From JBBQQK01 sp038216025 (GTDB lineage: Bacteria > Patescibacteriota > UBA1384 > XYA2-FULL-43-10 > 1-14-0-10-43-13): 12,319 bases of DNA. The notes below the pieces were generated by a model that saw only the letters and a program-made list of their open reading frames with translations, ran no database searches and was not told the origin of the DNA. Each line of letters begins with the position of its first letter. Within the stretch, counting starts at the first letter, position 1. The stretch lies in NCBI GenBank assembly GCA_038216025.1, contig JBBQQK010000029.1, forward strand, positions 1-12,319, in the 5' to 3' direction. The translations under genes and the position numbers were made by a program. This document shows positions 1-7,190 of this stretch, piece after piece.

Positions 1-1040
1 TGGGTAGTGCGCGTTATGAACACCATGTTTTTCTGCCTGGTCATGGCTGGCTCTATGATAAGCTGACAACCATCAAAGGGATAAAGATTACTTTTTGTGA
101 TGGTTCCGGCAGGTTTAATTTGGGCTATATCAGGTCTATTGTTGAGTATCTCAAGAATAACAAGATCCGACTTATGCATTCACATCTTTTTGGAACGTCC
201 CTATACGCTTCAATTGCCGGTTTCGTAAGCCGAGTACCGGTAATCTGCACGTTTCATGGCTATATTGATTGTCGTGCTGGAGATAGGCTGCAAAAGATAA
301 AATTGAACTTGATTGGCCTGTGCGCCAAACGAATTATTGCCGTCTCTGATGGTCTGAAAGATTTCTTAATAGCGAATACTCGTATCGGCAGACATAAATT
401 TATAACTATCCATAATGGTATTGACACCAGAATAGATTGTGAAATTACTCGTGCGGAAGCACGTAAATTGTTTGGTTTATCTGAAACAGATATTGTGGTT
501 GGCTCTATTGGCAATGTGAAGCCTGCCAAAGGGTATGATGAGTTGATTAAGGCCGCAAAGATATTGTGCGACAAAGGTTATAACTTCCGTTTTGTGATTG
601 CCGGTAATACTGATAATGGACAGTATATTGATTTGCTGAAACTGTGTGATGAACTATCACTTCGGGAAAAGGTATTGTTTCTTGGTTTTGTGGAAAAAAC
701 AGATATATTTCTAAGTATGTTGAACTTGTTTGTATTGTCGTCTAAATCTGAAGGTTTTTCGCTGGCGACCATTGAGGCTATGAACGCAGGTGTTCCGGTT
801 GTCGTAACAAGAAGCGGCGGACCGCAGGAGATTGTTACTGATGGACTCAACGGGATTCTTGTAAATGTAGGTGATACAAATGAGTTGGCTGCCGGGATTG
901 ATCAGATGCTCAATGATCCGGAATCTGTCGGTAAGCTTGTTGATAATGCCAGAAGAGAAGTCGCTGCAAGGTTTTCAATTGAAATGACAGTAAGAAGGTA
1001 TGAACAAGAATATTTAGAAGCACTAGGTGGTATAATTTGA
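1..1040 (+). CDS. Glycosyltransferase family 4 (GT-B), 5' end outside window
   Basis: The reading frame is open from the first bases of the window (codons start at position 3) to a TGA at 1038-1040, so about 345 residues are visible and the true start lies to the left. The first visible residues (YEHHVFLPGHG) fit the N-terminal Rossmann domain of GT4 enzymes. Further along come TFHG, a VSDGLKDF motif, IHNG, the GSIGNVKPAKGYDEL start of the nucleotide-sugar domain, and the EGFSLATIE motif, which matches the EX7E signature that binds the donor sugar phosphate. The likely role is cytoplasmic transfer of a sugar from a nucleotide donor to a lipid-linked polysaccharide intermediate; donor and acceptor cannot be told. 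Its stop overlaps the TTG start of the next gene by 4 bases, indicating translational coupling. Composition is closer to the window average than the three genes that follow. Confidence 0.9.
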   Translation, partial: GSARYEHHVFLPGHGWLYDKLTTIKGIKITFCDGSGRFNLGYIRSIVEYLKNNKIRLMHSHLFGTSLYASIAGFVSRVPVICTFHGYIDCRAGDRLQKIKLNLIGLCAKRIIAVSDGLKDFLIANTRIGRHKFITIHNGIDTRIDCEITRAEARKLFGLSETDIVVGSIGNVKPAKGYDELIKAAKILCDKGYNFRFVIAGNTDNGQYIDLLKLCDELSLREKVLFLGFVEKTDIFLSMLNLFVLSSKSEGFSLATIEAMNAGVPVVVTRSGGPQEIVTDGLNGILVNVGDTNELAAGIDQMLNDPESVGKLVDNARREVAARFSIEMTVRRYEQEYLEALGGII

Positions 1041-1624
1041 ACAAATATTCTGAGCTAATGGTATATTTTAAAAAAAAAGGGCTAAAAGATACAATAGCCA
1101 GAATTAAATCGAGGTATTTCAGTATAAACGAATTTGTTCTATTTCGTAATGATCTGAAAGATACAAGTTCAATGTACCAGTTAATCCCTGATGTTGAATA
1201 TCGCACTGGAACTCTTGAAGAATTAATTGAATATCGAAATGAACATATAGATCTGCCAAGAGAGTTTTACATTGATCAAACCCATGGGGGAAAAGAGTTT
1301 TATCTAGGATTTTACAAGGGAGAGTTGGCACAAATTTGCTGGGTGTTTCGCAAAGGGGAGTATTCAAGGTTCTTTACTTTTAAGGATGATTCATCCTGTG
1401 AAGTAAATTATATCATTACCCTCCCACAATATAGAGGCAAGGGTATTTCAGCTTATATTTTAAATTATATTTGTGATAAATTAGCAAAAGAAGAAATTAA
1501 AGTAGCTGTTGGAGGAATAGCAACAGGAAATGTATTAATGGTTAAGGGAATGAAAAGTACTGGATTTTATGAGTTTAAAAGAGTCAAATCTTATTTTTCT
1601 TACATAAATAAAACTTATACATAA
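1037..1624 (+). CDS. GNAT-family N-acyl/acetyltransferase
   Basis: The 195-residue product has the core of a GNAT acetyltransferase in its second half. Motif A is at about residues 124-150, with QYRGKG (131-136) as the pantetheine/pyrophosphate-binding Q-x-x-G-x-G/A loop. A motif-B-like segment follows at about 165-180 (an Asn, then KGMKSTGFYEF). The first roughly 90 residues are not recognised. The TTG start at 1037 is chosen because AGGTGG lies at a good distance upstream and it overlaps the previous stop (TTGA); an ATG at 1058 is a possible alternative. In this locus the probable substrate is an amino sugar or a sugar nucleotide destined for the polysaccharide, or an acyl group supplied by the CapK-like ligase two genes downstream. 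The substrate is inference. The gene is AT-rich, like the next two. Confidence 0.8.
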   Translation: MNKYSELMVYFKKKGLKDTIARIKSRYFSINEFVLFRNDLKDTSSMYQLIPDVEYRTGTLEELIEYRNEHIDLPREFYIDQTHGGKEFYLGFYKGELAQICWVFRKGEYSRFFTFKDDSSCEVNYIITLPQYRGKGISAYILNYICDKLAKEEIKVAVGGIATGNVLMVKGMKSTGFYEFKRVKSYFSYINKTYT

Positions 1625-1660
1625 AATACTGACTGATATGTTTACGATAGGAACAAGACT

Positions 1661-2596
1661 ATGCAAATAAATAATTTATCAGTTGTAATTCCAGTTTTAA
1701 ATGAGGGGGATAACCTAATAAAGTTATTTGAATCAATACTAAATCAAAGTTTACATGATGATATAAAGATAGCTAATATAATAATGGTCGATAATGGATC
1801 AACAGACGATTCAGTAATTATATCAAAACGATATTGTACTAATGTTTTTATAAAACCAAGCTATACTATTGCCAATTTGAGAAATTTTGGAGCTAATCAA
1901 TGTCATGGCGATATATTAATTTTTATAGATGCTGATTGTGTATTAGCTGACAATATATTTAATGAAATAGTATTGCTCCTTTCAGATAAAAAAATTGGAG
2001 CTGTAGGTCCAGATGGATTAATACCTTTAGGCGATGTAACATGGATACAAAATATTTGGCATTTGCAAAACACTGCAATAAACAACAACAATAGTACTGT
2101 AGAAGTCACTAATCTAAGTAGTGGTTTTTTTGCAATTAAAAAAGACATCTTTTACGAAGTTGGAGGTTTTGATAGTAATCTTACAGTGGGTGAAGATTCT
2201 AATATATCAATGAAATTGAGGAAAATAAATTATAAATTGATTAAGTCTAATAAGTTGTTAGTGTTTAACTCTGGGTATCCTCGAAACTTATGGCAATTTA
2301 TAAAAAGAGAGTATTGGCACGGTGATTCAATAAAACATTTAATAATGCATAAAAATATTGATATGATGACTTTTTATCTTTTTATAAATTGTTTTATGTG
2401 GGGTAGTTTAATATTTCTTGTAACATCTCTTAAGCCCTTATTTATAATTAGTTTAAATATACTAGCGCTATCTATAATCCCCTTTTATAAAGCTGTAAAA
2501 AAAACAATGCACTGCAATCTAGTTTTATTGCAGTTATCATATGTATATATTGTGTATGCTTTAATCAGAAGCCTAGCATTATTTAAATATAAATAG
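1661..2596 (+). CDS. Glycosyltransferase family 2 (GT-A) with C-terminal membrane segments
   Basis: The 311-residue protein begins with a classic GT2 domain: SVVIPVLNEGDN at about residues 7-18, VDNGSTDD at 43-50 for nucleotide-sugar binding, and the metal-binding DAD at 90-92 inside ILIFIDADCV. GGFDSNLTVGED (168-179) supplies the probable acidic catalytic region. Past residue about 233 there are two or three hydrophobic stretches, suggesting the enzyme sits on the inner face of the cytoplasmic membrane near a lipid-linked acceptor. AGGA about nine bases before the ATG supports this start. It lies 36 bases after the GNAT gene and 12 bases before the CapK-like gene, so it is probably co-transcribed. 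Codon use is strongly A/T-biased (AAA, ATA, TTA), with GC near 30% by eye, unlike the glycosyltransferases in the right arm, so recent transfer is likely. Confidence 0.88.
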   Translation: MQINNLSVVIPVLNEGDNLIKLFESILNQSLHDDIKIANIIMVDNGSTDDSVIISKRYCTNVFIKPSYTIANLRNFGANQCHGDILIFIDADCVLADNIFNEIVLLLSDKKIGAVGPDGLIPLGDVTWIQNIWHLQNTAINNNNSTVEVTNLSSGFFAIKKDIFYEVGGFDSNLTVGEDSNISMKLRKINYKLIKSNKLLVFNSGYPRNLWQFIKREYWHGDSIKHLIMHKNIDMMTFYLFINCFMWGSLIFLVTSLKPLFIISLNILALSIIPFYKAVKKTMHCNLVLLQLSYVYIVYALIRSLALFKYK

Positions 2597-2608
2597 TGGA
2601 GTAAAAGT

Positions 2609-3880
2609 ATGATGAACATAATGCTAATCCATAGAATAGCTTATGCGCTTAGAGATGAGAATGTATTTAGTATTATTTCCGAATTAAAAACTTTGGATAC
2701 TTGCAGTGGCGATACAGTACTAAATTACAAATACAAAAAATTACAAGAAATAATGAATTATGCTATTAAAAATACAAAATACTATATGAGCAAAAACATA
2801 CGTTCGATAAATATAAATGAATTTCCTATTTCAGATAAAGAAATAATTAGAAATAACATGAGAATGTTTACTGACAGCGGGTTTAGAGCTAATAAAAGAT
2901 CAACAAGTGGAACTACTGGAGCACCGTTCATATTTCCAAAAGATGTAAATGCATCCGCCTATATGGATGCAATGATGTATCATGCATATTCGTGGCATGA
3001 TATCAAAATGAACGATAAGCAAGCAAGGTTATGGGGGCGACCGTTAAGTTTTAAAGGTAGGTTATTGCAATCTATTAAAGATTTGTTGCTCAACAGGATT
3101 AGGTTGTCAGCTTTTGAAATGAAAGATTCAAATTGTTTTAAATATTTTAATAAATTACTTTATTTTAAACCAAAATATTTTTATTCTTATTCCAGTGCGT
3201 TATATCAATTTGCTTTATTTGTAGATAAATACAAGCTAGATGGTTTAAGCCTAGGAGTTAAGGTTGCTATTTGCACTGGAGAGGTATTGTTTGATTATCA
3301 ACGTGGCACTATTGAAAAAGCTTTTGGATGTAAGGTTATAAACGAATATGGTTCAACTGAAAATGGAATCATAGGATTTGAATGCGAACACCGTAAAATG
3401 CACATAATGCCTACTGTTTATCTAGAGATTGAAAACCCAGATCAGAATGGTTATGGAGCAATAATTGTAACTGAGTTGAATAGTAGATCATTGCTCTTTT
3501 TAAAATATAAAAATGGTGATGTCGGGAGATTAATAGATGAAACATGTAAATGTGGGCGACAATATCAGTTACTGGAAATTAGAGAAGGTAGAATTGATGA
3601 TTATATTATATGTCCAGATGGCAGTTTGGTTTATGATGCCATCTTGGCATATTCATTAAAAAACTATGCTTCAAAATTTAAAGCGGTACAAGAAAGTATA
3701 TATCGTATAGATATCTGTCTAGTGCCTAATTCCAGATATAGCAAATCCAGTGAGGATAAAATCATACATCAATTGAGAGAATACTTAGGTCATGAGATGA
3801 ATATTAATTTTAATTTAGTTGAAGACATTCCACCTGAAAAATCAGGTAAACTTAGATATTTTGTGTCTAAAATTAAATGA
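2609..3880 (+). CDS. CapK/phenylacetate-CoA-ligase-like AMP-forming enzyme
   Basis: The 423-residue protein belongs to the adenylate-forming (ANL) superfamily, in the branch with phenylacetate-CoA ligase and CapK. Visible motifs are the P-loop STSGTTGAP (98-106), the ATP-binding NEYGSTE (245-251), YKNGDVG with the ribose-contacting Asp (300-306), a CKCGR zinc-ribbon-like element (313-317), the hinge EGRIDD (326-331), and a C-terminal PPEKSGKLRY with candidate catalytic lysines. Family members activate a carboxylic acid as acyl-AMP and pass it to CoA or another acceptor; CapK-type members are found in capsule and O-antigen loci. The acid is unknown. An ATG at 2609 or 2612 fits a GTGGAG ribosome site. 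It ends the left-arm operon. The gene is very AT-rich (some 60-base rows are near 12% GC), which suggests it came with its two upstream neighbours. Confidence 0.85.
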   Translation: MMNIMLIHRIAYALRDENVFSIISELKTLDTCSGDTVLNYKYKKLQEIMNYAIKNTKYYMSKNIRSININEFPISDKEIIRNNMRMFTDSGFRANKRSTSGTTGAPFIFPKDVNASAYMDAMMYHAYSWHDIKMNDKQARLWGRPLSFKGRLLQSIKDLLLNRIRLSAFEMKDSNCFKYFNKLLYFKPKYFYSYSSALYQFALFVDKYKLDGLSLGVKVAICTGEVLFDYQRGTIEKAFGCKVINEYGSTENGIIGFECEHRKMHIMPTVYLEIENPDQNGYGAIIVTELNSRSLLFLKYKNGDVGRLIDETCKCGRQYQLLEIREGRIDDYIICPDGSLVYDAILAYSLKNYASKFKAVQESIYRIDICLVPNSRYSKSSEDKIIHQLREYLGHEMNINFNLVEDIPPEKSGKLRYFVSKIK

Positions 3881-3968
3881 GTTTAGTCGTCAATAACGAA
3901 CACCATTCCTATTAAGCCTTGGTTCTTTTATCATACTTTTAGCTCCTTCAAGTAATCAATCAGAATAC

Positions 3969-3996
3969 GAAAGGGCTTCCAAACAGGGGGCCTTTC
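3969..3996 (+). terminator. Weak hairpin after the left-arm operon
   Basis: GAAAGG at 3969-3974 pairs with CCTTTC at 3991-3996. Inside, CTTCC (3976-3980) can pair with GGGGG (3986-3990) using two G-U pairs on the plus-strand RNA, with one bulged G at 3975. The sequence ATGTTTT follows. The wobble pairs favour the plus-strand transcript, so this could end the 120-3880 operon before it meets the convergent gene at 4010. The U-tract is short, so the call is tentative. The rest of the 3881-4009 gap shows nothing recognisable. Confidence 0.4.
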
Positions 3997-4009
3997 ATGT
4001 TTTACCATT

Positions 4010-5011
4010 CTACTTTATTGGTGTTGCGGTTAAATTTTTTGGTTGTTTTATATTAATTACTGGCCCGATATAATTATCGGAAATTATGAAGTTGTCCATG
4101 TATGTCGGTTGATCCGTTGCGGTACGATTATAATAAATGTGTTGAAGTTCGAAAGTATCAATAATTGGCCTAGCACCTGAATTAAAAAACTTGAAATTGG
4201 ATATTCCAAAAACCTTCTTTCCATCTACCCAAGCCTCAAGGACTGCATCTGCAGTATCTGCATCTGTGTTTATTTTCCAATGAAATTCTAGTGCATACCA
4301 TTTATTAGTCTCAAAATACAATTCTCCATCCGTTCCATCTAAACCAAGTCCATTTGAAAAATCATCATATGAAACATTTTGCCCAGTGTACGGTTTACCT
4401 GCTGCAACTGAAGATGCATTAACCCAAACCTGGCCGCCATATCTGGTGACTCCATCTTTATCGAAATGTCCATCAATATTGGGAACAAATGCTCTCCAGC
4501 TTTTTGATTTAGGGGCAAAGGAAAAATGTACTATTGGTAAACCAGTTGAAGTATAAAACTTGGTAAATTTTTGCTGCACTGTCGCGCTATTCCAATCTCC
4601 AGTCCATTTTTGATAGAATCGCATATATCCTTCGTACAAAATCGGTGTTTTAATAATCGTTGTATCCCTTTGGAAAGCTTCATTAGTACAAACCCCTAAA
4701 TAGGGAGTTTTGAGACTATGCCGTGATCCTGGAATAGATCCTTGAGCTGCTGTATCATTTGAAATGACGCTATAATGAAAGTTATTGGTATCAGCAGGAG
4801 CACAATTGCTTGCGCCGTACGTATCGGCCGGTTTAGTTACATTCCCACCCATTTGTGAAAAAAAACCTCCACCTGGGTGAGGATTATTCACTCCCATGTA
4901 TTGGTAGCCACTCTCTCCATCCCAAGAGAAGTAAACAGTAGCGTTCGATTCATGTGGCATGATTATTCCCATAATAGAGCAGTAACACACAAAAACTAAT
5001 AAATATTTCAT
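4010..5011 (-). CDS. Secreted concanavalin A-like (jelly-roll) protein, putative polysaccharide-binding protein or lyase
   Basis: The 333-residue product starts with a Sec signal peptide (hydrophobic residues about 4-18, probable type I cleavage after SNA near residue 24). The mature part is rich in beta-strand-type sequence and aromatic residues. EGYMRFYQKWTGDWN (about 127-141), WYALEFHWKIN, AVLEAWVDGKKVFG and YMDNFIISDNYIGP resemble the lectin/lyase jelly-roll fold seen in LamG-like and polysaccharide-lyase-like proteins. I cannot name a family or a catalytic residue with certainty. The last residues (QPKNLTATPI) look like the first strand of a fibronectin type III domain that then stops, so the C-terminus may be truncated. 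AGGGG about eight bases before the ATG sets the start. The gene is monocistronic behind a riboswitch and terminator, so its expression is probably tied to a cyclic dinucleotide. A role on the polymer made by this locus is inference. Confidence 0.8.
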   Translation of the reverse strand: MKYLLVFVCYCSIMGIIMPHESNATVYFSWDGESGYQYMGVNNPHPGGGFFSQMGGNVTKPADTYGASNCAPADTNNFHYSVISNDTAAQGSIPGSRHSLKTPYLGVCTNEAFQRDTTIIKTPILYEGYMRFYQKWTGDWNSATVQQKFTKFYTSTGLPIVHFSFAPKSKSWRAFVPNIDGHFDKDGVTRYGGQVWVNASSVAAGKPYTGQNVSYDDFSNGLGLDGTDGELYFETNKWYALEFHWKINTDADTADAVLEAWVDGKKVFGISNFKFFNSGARPIIDTFELQHIYYNRTATDQPTYMDNFIISDNYIGPVINIKQPKNLTATPIK

Positions 5012-5088
5012 TGTATTTCCCCTTTCATTTACAATGTATCGTTGCTTTTAGATTTTATTTAATACTTGTCGACGATTATGTTGGCGAT

Positions 5089-5136
5089 AAAAAAGCCGGG
5101 TGCCAAATCCAGTAGAGGTCTTTCGGCATCCCGGCT
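5089..5136 (-). terminator. Intrinsic terminator acting as the riboswitch expression platform
   Basis: On the minus strand AGCCGGG-A-TGCC (5136-5125) pairs with GGCACCCGGCT (5104-5094), a GC-rich 11-bp stem with one bulged A, followed at once by a run of six T (5094-5089). The 5' arm of this stem is also the 3' part of the GEMM aptamer (GCCGGGATGCCGA). Aptamer and terminator therefore compete for the same bases, and ligand binding should prevent termination (an ON switch). The secreted-protein gene begins 77 bases further on. Confidence 0.88.
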
Positions 5137-5200
5137 GTCTTCATGAGACCCTTGGGCTTTCCGTCCCATCCTCACGGATGGTTTAGTATTATCGGTTACC
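5117..5200 (-). promoter_or_regulatory. GEMM-I cyclic-dinucleotide riboswitch, probable cGAMP (GEMM-Ib) type
   Basis: Read on the minus strand, the aptamer core is AAACCATCC-GTGA-GGATGG (P2 with a GNRA tetraloop), then GACGGAAAGCC, a P3 hairpin GTCT-CATGA-AGAC, and GCCGGGATGCCGA. This follows the V. cholerae Vc2 aptamer block by block (AAACC, GGGACGCAAAGCC, GGGGUUACCGA). Aligning on AAACC, the base equivalent to Vc2 G20 is A (in ATACTAAACC). G20A is the change known to shift preference from c-di-GMP towards 3',3'-cGAMP. The bases equivalent to Vc2 21 and 46 are C and G rather than G and C, a possible compensatory change. The outer P1 helix is weak by eye (GGT with ACC only). The aptamer is followed by an overlapping intrinsic terminator and then the secreted jelly-roll protein gene. 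Confidence 0.85.
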
Positions 5201-5336
5201 ATTTATTTTGCGTATCTTGGATTTTATAATCGTCAATATATCAGATCATGTATGTGCACTGTATCACAAAATTCTGGAATTATTCAAGCCTTCACAATTT
5301 ACGCATTTTGGAAATGTGCAGTGTTATTGATAGCTT
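5201..5336 (-). other. Leader upstream of the riboswitch, possible promoter
   Basis: This AT-rich stretch separates the flippase stop from the aptamer and must hold the promoter of the riboswitch-controlled gene if that gene has its own. On the minus strand TATAAAAT (5228-5221) is a -10-like element about 20 bases before the aptamer, and TTGACG (5236-5231) is a -35-like hexamer, but the two do not have the right spacing to each other. No clear terminator for the flippase gene was found here, so read-through into the leader is possible. Confidence 0.3.
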
Positions 5337-6833
5337 CTATGGAGTTGTCTTATCGGTAGGTTCATAGTTTTTACTGCGGATTGATGCCCACATCTTCCTG
5401 ATATTCTCAGCGAGATATTGCCTTTCTGTGCTATCCAGGGAATATCTAAAAGCGGTGAACCCAAAAATGATAAAAATAATCATACCTGCAACACTAGAAG
5501 TACTCAAGGCATAGCTGTCAGTCAGGCTTTTTATGCCCCACGCGGCAGTTGCCAGTCCACAGAGAACAATCGTTTTACTCCAGACATATTTGATGGGCAG
5601 CTTTTTCTGTGAAATTGTATAAGCCAGTCCAAAGCGAAATAGAAAGGCTGCAACCGTTGCCCACGCTGCACCGAATGCTCCCCATTGTGGAATGAACAGA
5701 AAGTTTACCATCAGAGCAATGATGGTCGAGAAAAATGCAACTTTCGCCAGAGACCCGGTTTTTTCTTTTTGCAGTAATCCAAAGTTGCAGAAAGACGTCC
5801 ACGCCTGCAGAACATAGGCGAGAAGAATGATTGGTACAAGTTTGTAGGCTGGATGGAAGGGTGTCGCCGACATCAAGATAATGAATTCCCTGGAAAACAT
5901 TGCAATGAACAGGGAGGTAGAGATGAGGATGATGTTAAAGTAGCGAAAGACTTTAATAAAATTTTCCTCCCCGTCAGCCTGTTTCCATATCTCAAAGCGT
6001 CGTGGTTCCCATATCTGCTGAAACGGTACTACCGCAAATGTCGTGAGGATGAAACCGAATTTGTAGGAAAGGGAGTAGATGCCGACATTGGCAAGGTCGG
6101 AATAGACTTTAAGAAAAAAGCGATCTGAAAAGGTCAGAATAAAACTGCCCAGTGACCAGAATATCATCGGAGCGCCAAAGGAGACGATTTCTTTAGCTTT
6201 TTGTTTCGAGATTTTGAAACCGACTTGGCGGAGCATGTAGGTTGTTAATATCAGGGCCATGGCGATATTGACAATCAACGTGCTTTTCAGAACGCCGATG
6301 GCACCGGCCTTGAGGAATACGACAAAGTAGATGTTGAGGCAGATCTGGATGACGAGCTTTATCATGCTTATGCTGACGAAAAGTGAGGATCGCTGCATAA
6401 TTCTGAGGTGCACATTGGGCAGCTCAATTCCAACTCCGAACAGCATTGAGAGTAGGGCGATGATGAAATATTCGGCATGTTGATTGTCGTTGAATATCAG
6501 TTGCGATAGGCCGCCGGAAAAAAAGATGCCGATGGTGACGCAGGTGAGAAACATCATGAGCATGATGCTGAAGGCGGTGCTGACTACGGCGTTTTTATCT
6601 TCAATCCGTTCATACTTGGAGTAATAGCGGTAGACCGTTGCAGCTACACCAAGACCAGCCAGCATAGAGATGACGTCGGCGGTGAGGCCGACAAGTTCTA
6701 AAGTGCCATAGTCTTTGGGTGTTAGGTATCTGGTATAGAGTGGCAGAAGGATAAAGCTTGCCGCGCGTTGCGCAATGCTACCCATTGCATAAATCAGTGT
6801 GTGTTTGCCAATGCCTTTAATTGTGCTACTCAT
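5337..6833 (-). CDS. Wzx-type oligosaccharide flippase (MOP superfamily)
   Basis: The 498-residue protein is hydrophobic throughout, with about 12-14 membrane segments. It has the N-terminal signature of polysaccharide transporters: KGIGKHTLIYAMGS, then LLPLYTRYLTPKDYGTLEL (about residues 31-49), where the short polar loop between the first two helices is typical of the family. FSDRFFLKVYSDLANVGIYS and YKFGFILTTFAVVPFQQIWE in the middle are also characteristic. The C-terminus is a short polar cytoplasmic tail. The role is moving lipid-linked polysaccharide repeat units across the cytoplasmic membrane. GGAG eight bases before the ATG supports the start. It is the terminal membrane step of the right-arm gene set. 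The 5' neighbour is a decayed glycosyltransferase remnant rather than an intact gene, so its original promoter context may have been altered. Confidence 0.9.
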   Translation of the reverse strand: MSSTIKGIGKHTLIYAMGSIAQRAASFILLPLYTRYLTPKDYGTLELVGLTADVISMLAGLGVAATVYRYYSKYERIEDKNAVVSTAFSIMLMMFLTCVTIGIFFSGGLSQLIFNDNQHAEYFIIALLSMLFGVGIELPNVHLRIMQRSSLFVSISMIKLVIQICLNIYFVVFLKAGAIGVLKSTLIVNIAMALILTTYMLRQVGFKISKQKAKEIVSFGAPMIFWSLGSFILTFSDRFFLKVYSDLANVGIYSLSYKFGFILTTFAVVPFQQIWEPRRFEIWKQADGEENFIKVFRYFNIILISTSLFIAMFSREFIILMSATPFHPAYKLVPIILLAYVLQAWTSFCNFGLLQKEKTGSLAKVAFFSTIIALMVNFLFIPQWGAFGAAWATVAAFLFRFGLAYTISQKKLPIKYVWSKTIVLCGLATAAWGIKSLTDSYALSTSSVAGMIIFIIFGFTAFRYSLDSTERQYLAENIRKMWASIRSKNYEPTDKTTP

Positions 6834-6923
6834 TGATGGTGCTCCGGATAAGTTTCAAGAATTGCAGAATTTGCACCATGTATTGATGAATATCTGCTGG
6901 TATTAACATACAAAAAAACGGGA

Positions 6924-7085
6924 TTATCTTTCCGACGGCGCCCACATAACCATTCGTTTGCCTCTTACAAACCGCCACCAGTACATACCAATTGCATGGC
7001 TTACCGCCACGACCGATCACCTTATCCACGCTGCTTACACAGCCAACTGATGAATCTGACAAGTTAGCCACAATTCCCCTGAGCA
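6924..7085 (-). pseudogene. Remnant of a GT2 glycosyltransferase paralogue with internal deletion and frameshift
   Basis: Two blocks match the intact GT2 gene at 8199-9329. The block at about 6994-7083 encodes LRGIVANLSDSSVGCVSS and following residues, matching LREIVANFSDSSVGCVSS in the intact protein. The block at about 6924-6980, in a different frame, encodes YWWRFVRGKRMVMWAPSER and a TAA stop, matching the intact C-terminus RGKRMVMWAPSER. About 570 bases present between these blocks in the intact gene are missing, and the junction shifts the frame. The 5' half of the gene is absent: homology stops at 7083, three bases before a REP-like repeat begins at 7086. The blocks differ from the intact gene at scattered positions, so this was a diverged paralogue rather than a fresh copy. 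A 86-codon open frame running through it (6826-7086) reads the second block out of frame and is not a real gene. Confidence 0.85.
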
Positions 7086-7158
7086 TTCTGTCGGTAGATT
7101 CTAAACCGAGGCCGTTTCGTGAAGCAAACCCACTTTAGCCTCACGATTTCTCACGATT
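7086..7158 (+). repeat. REP-like palindromic repeat, copy A
   Basis: A 73-bp unit starting TTCTGTCGGTAGATTCTAAA and ending TTTCTCACGATT. It contains a hairpin in which TCGTGAAGC (7117-7125) pairs with GCCTCACGA (7138-7146) around a 12-base loop; the one mismatch is a G-U pair on the minus-strand RNA. It is nearly the same as copy B at 8012-8083 in the same orientation. It abuts the broken 5' edge of the glycosyltransferase remnant and lies 32 bases from the end of the toxin gene. Confidence 0.8.
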
Positions 7159-7190
7159 ACAAAGTTTTCATTCAGTAAAATACCACTCAA

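Noticed and set aside
5252..5322. Two ATGTGCA-type words (5252-5262 and about 5313-5322) as regulator sites
   Set aside because: Only about nine bases are shared, with no symmetry that holds for both copies and no relation to a clear promoter.
6826..7086. 86-codon open frame on the minus strand just upstream of the flippase
   Set aside because: It reads the first block of the GT2 remnant in frame and the second block out of frame; the conserved C-terminal sequence and stop lie in another frame, so it is a pseudogene trace.
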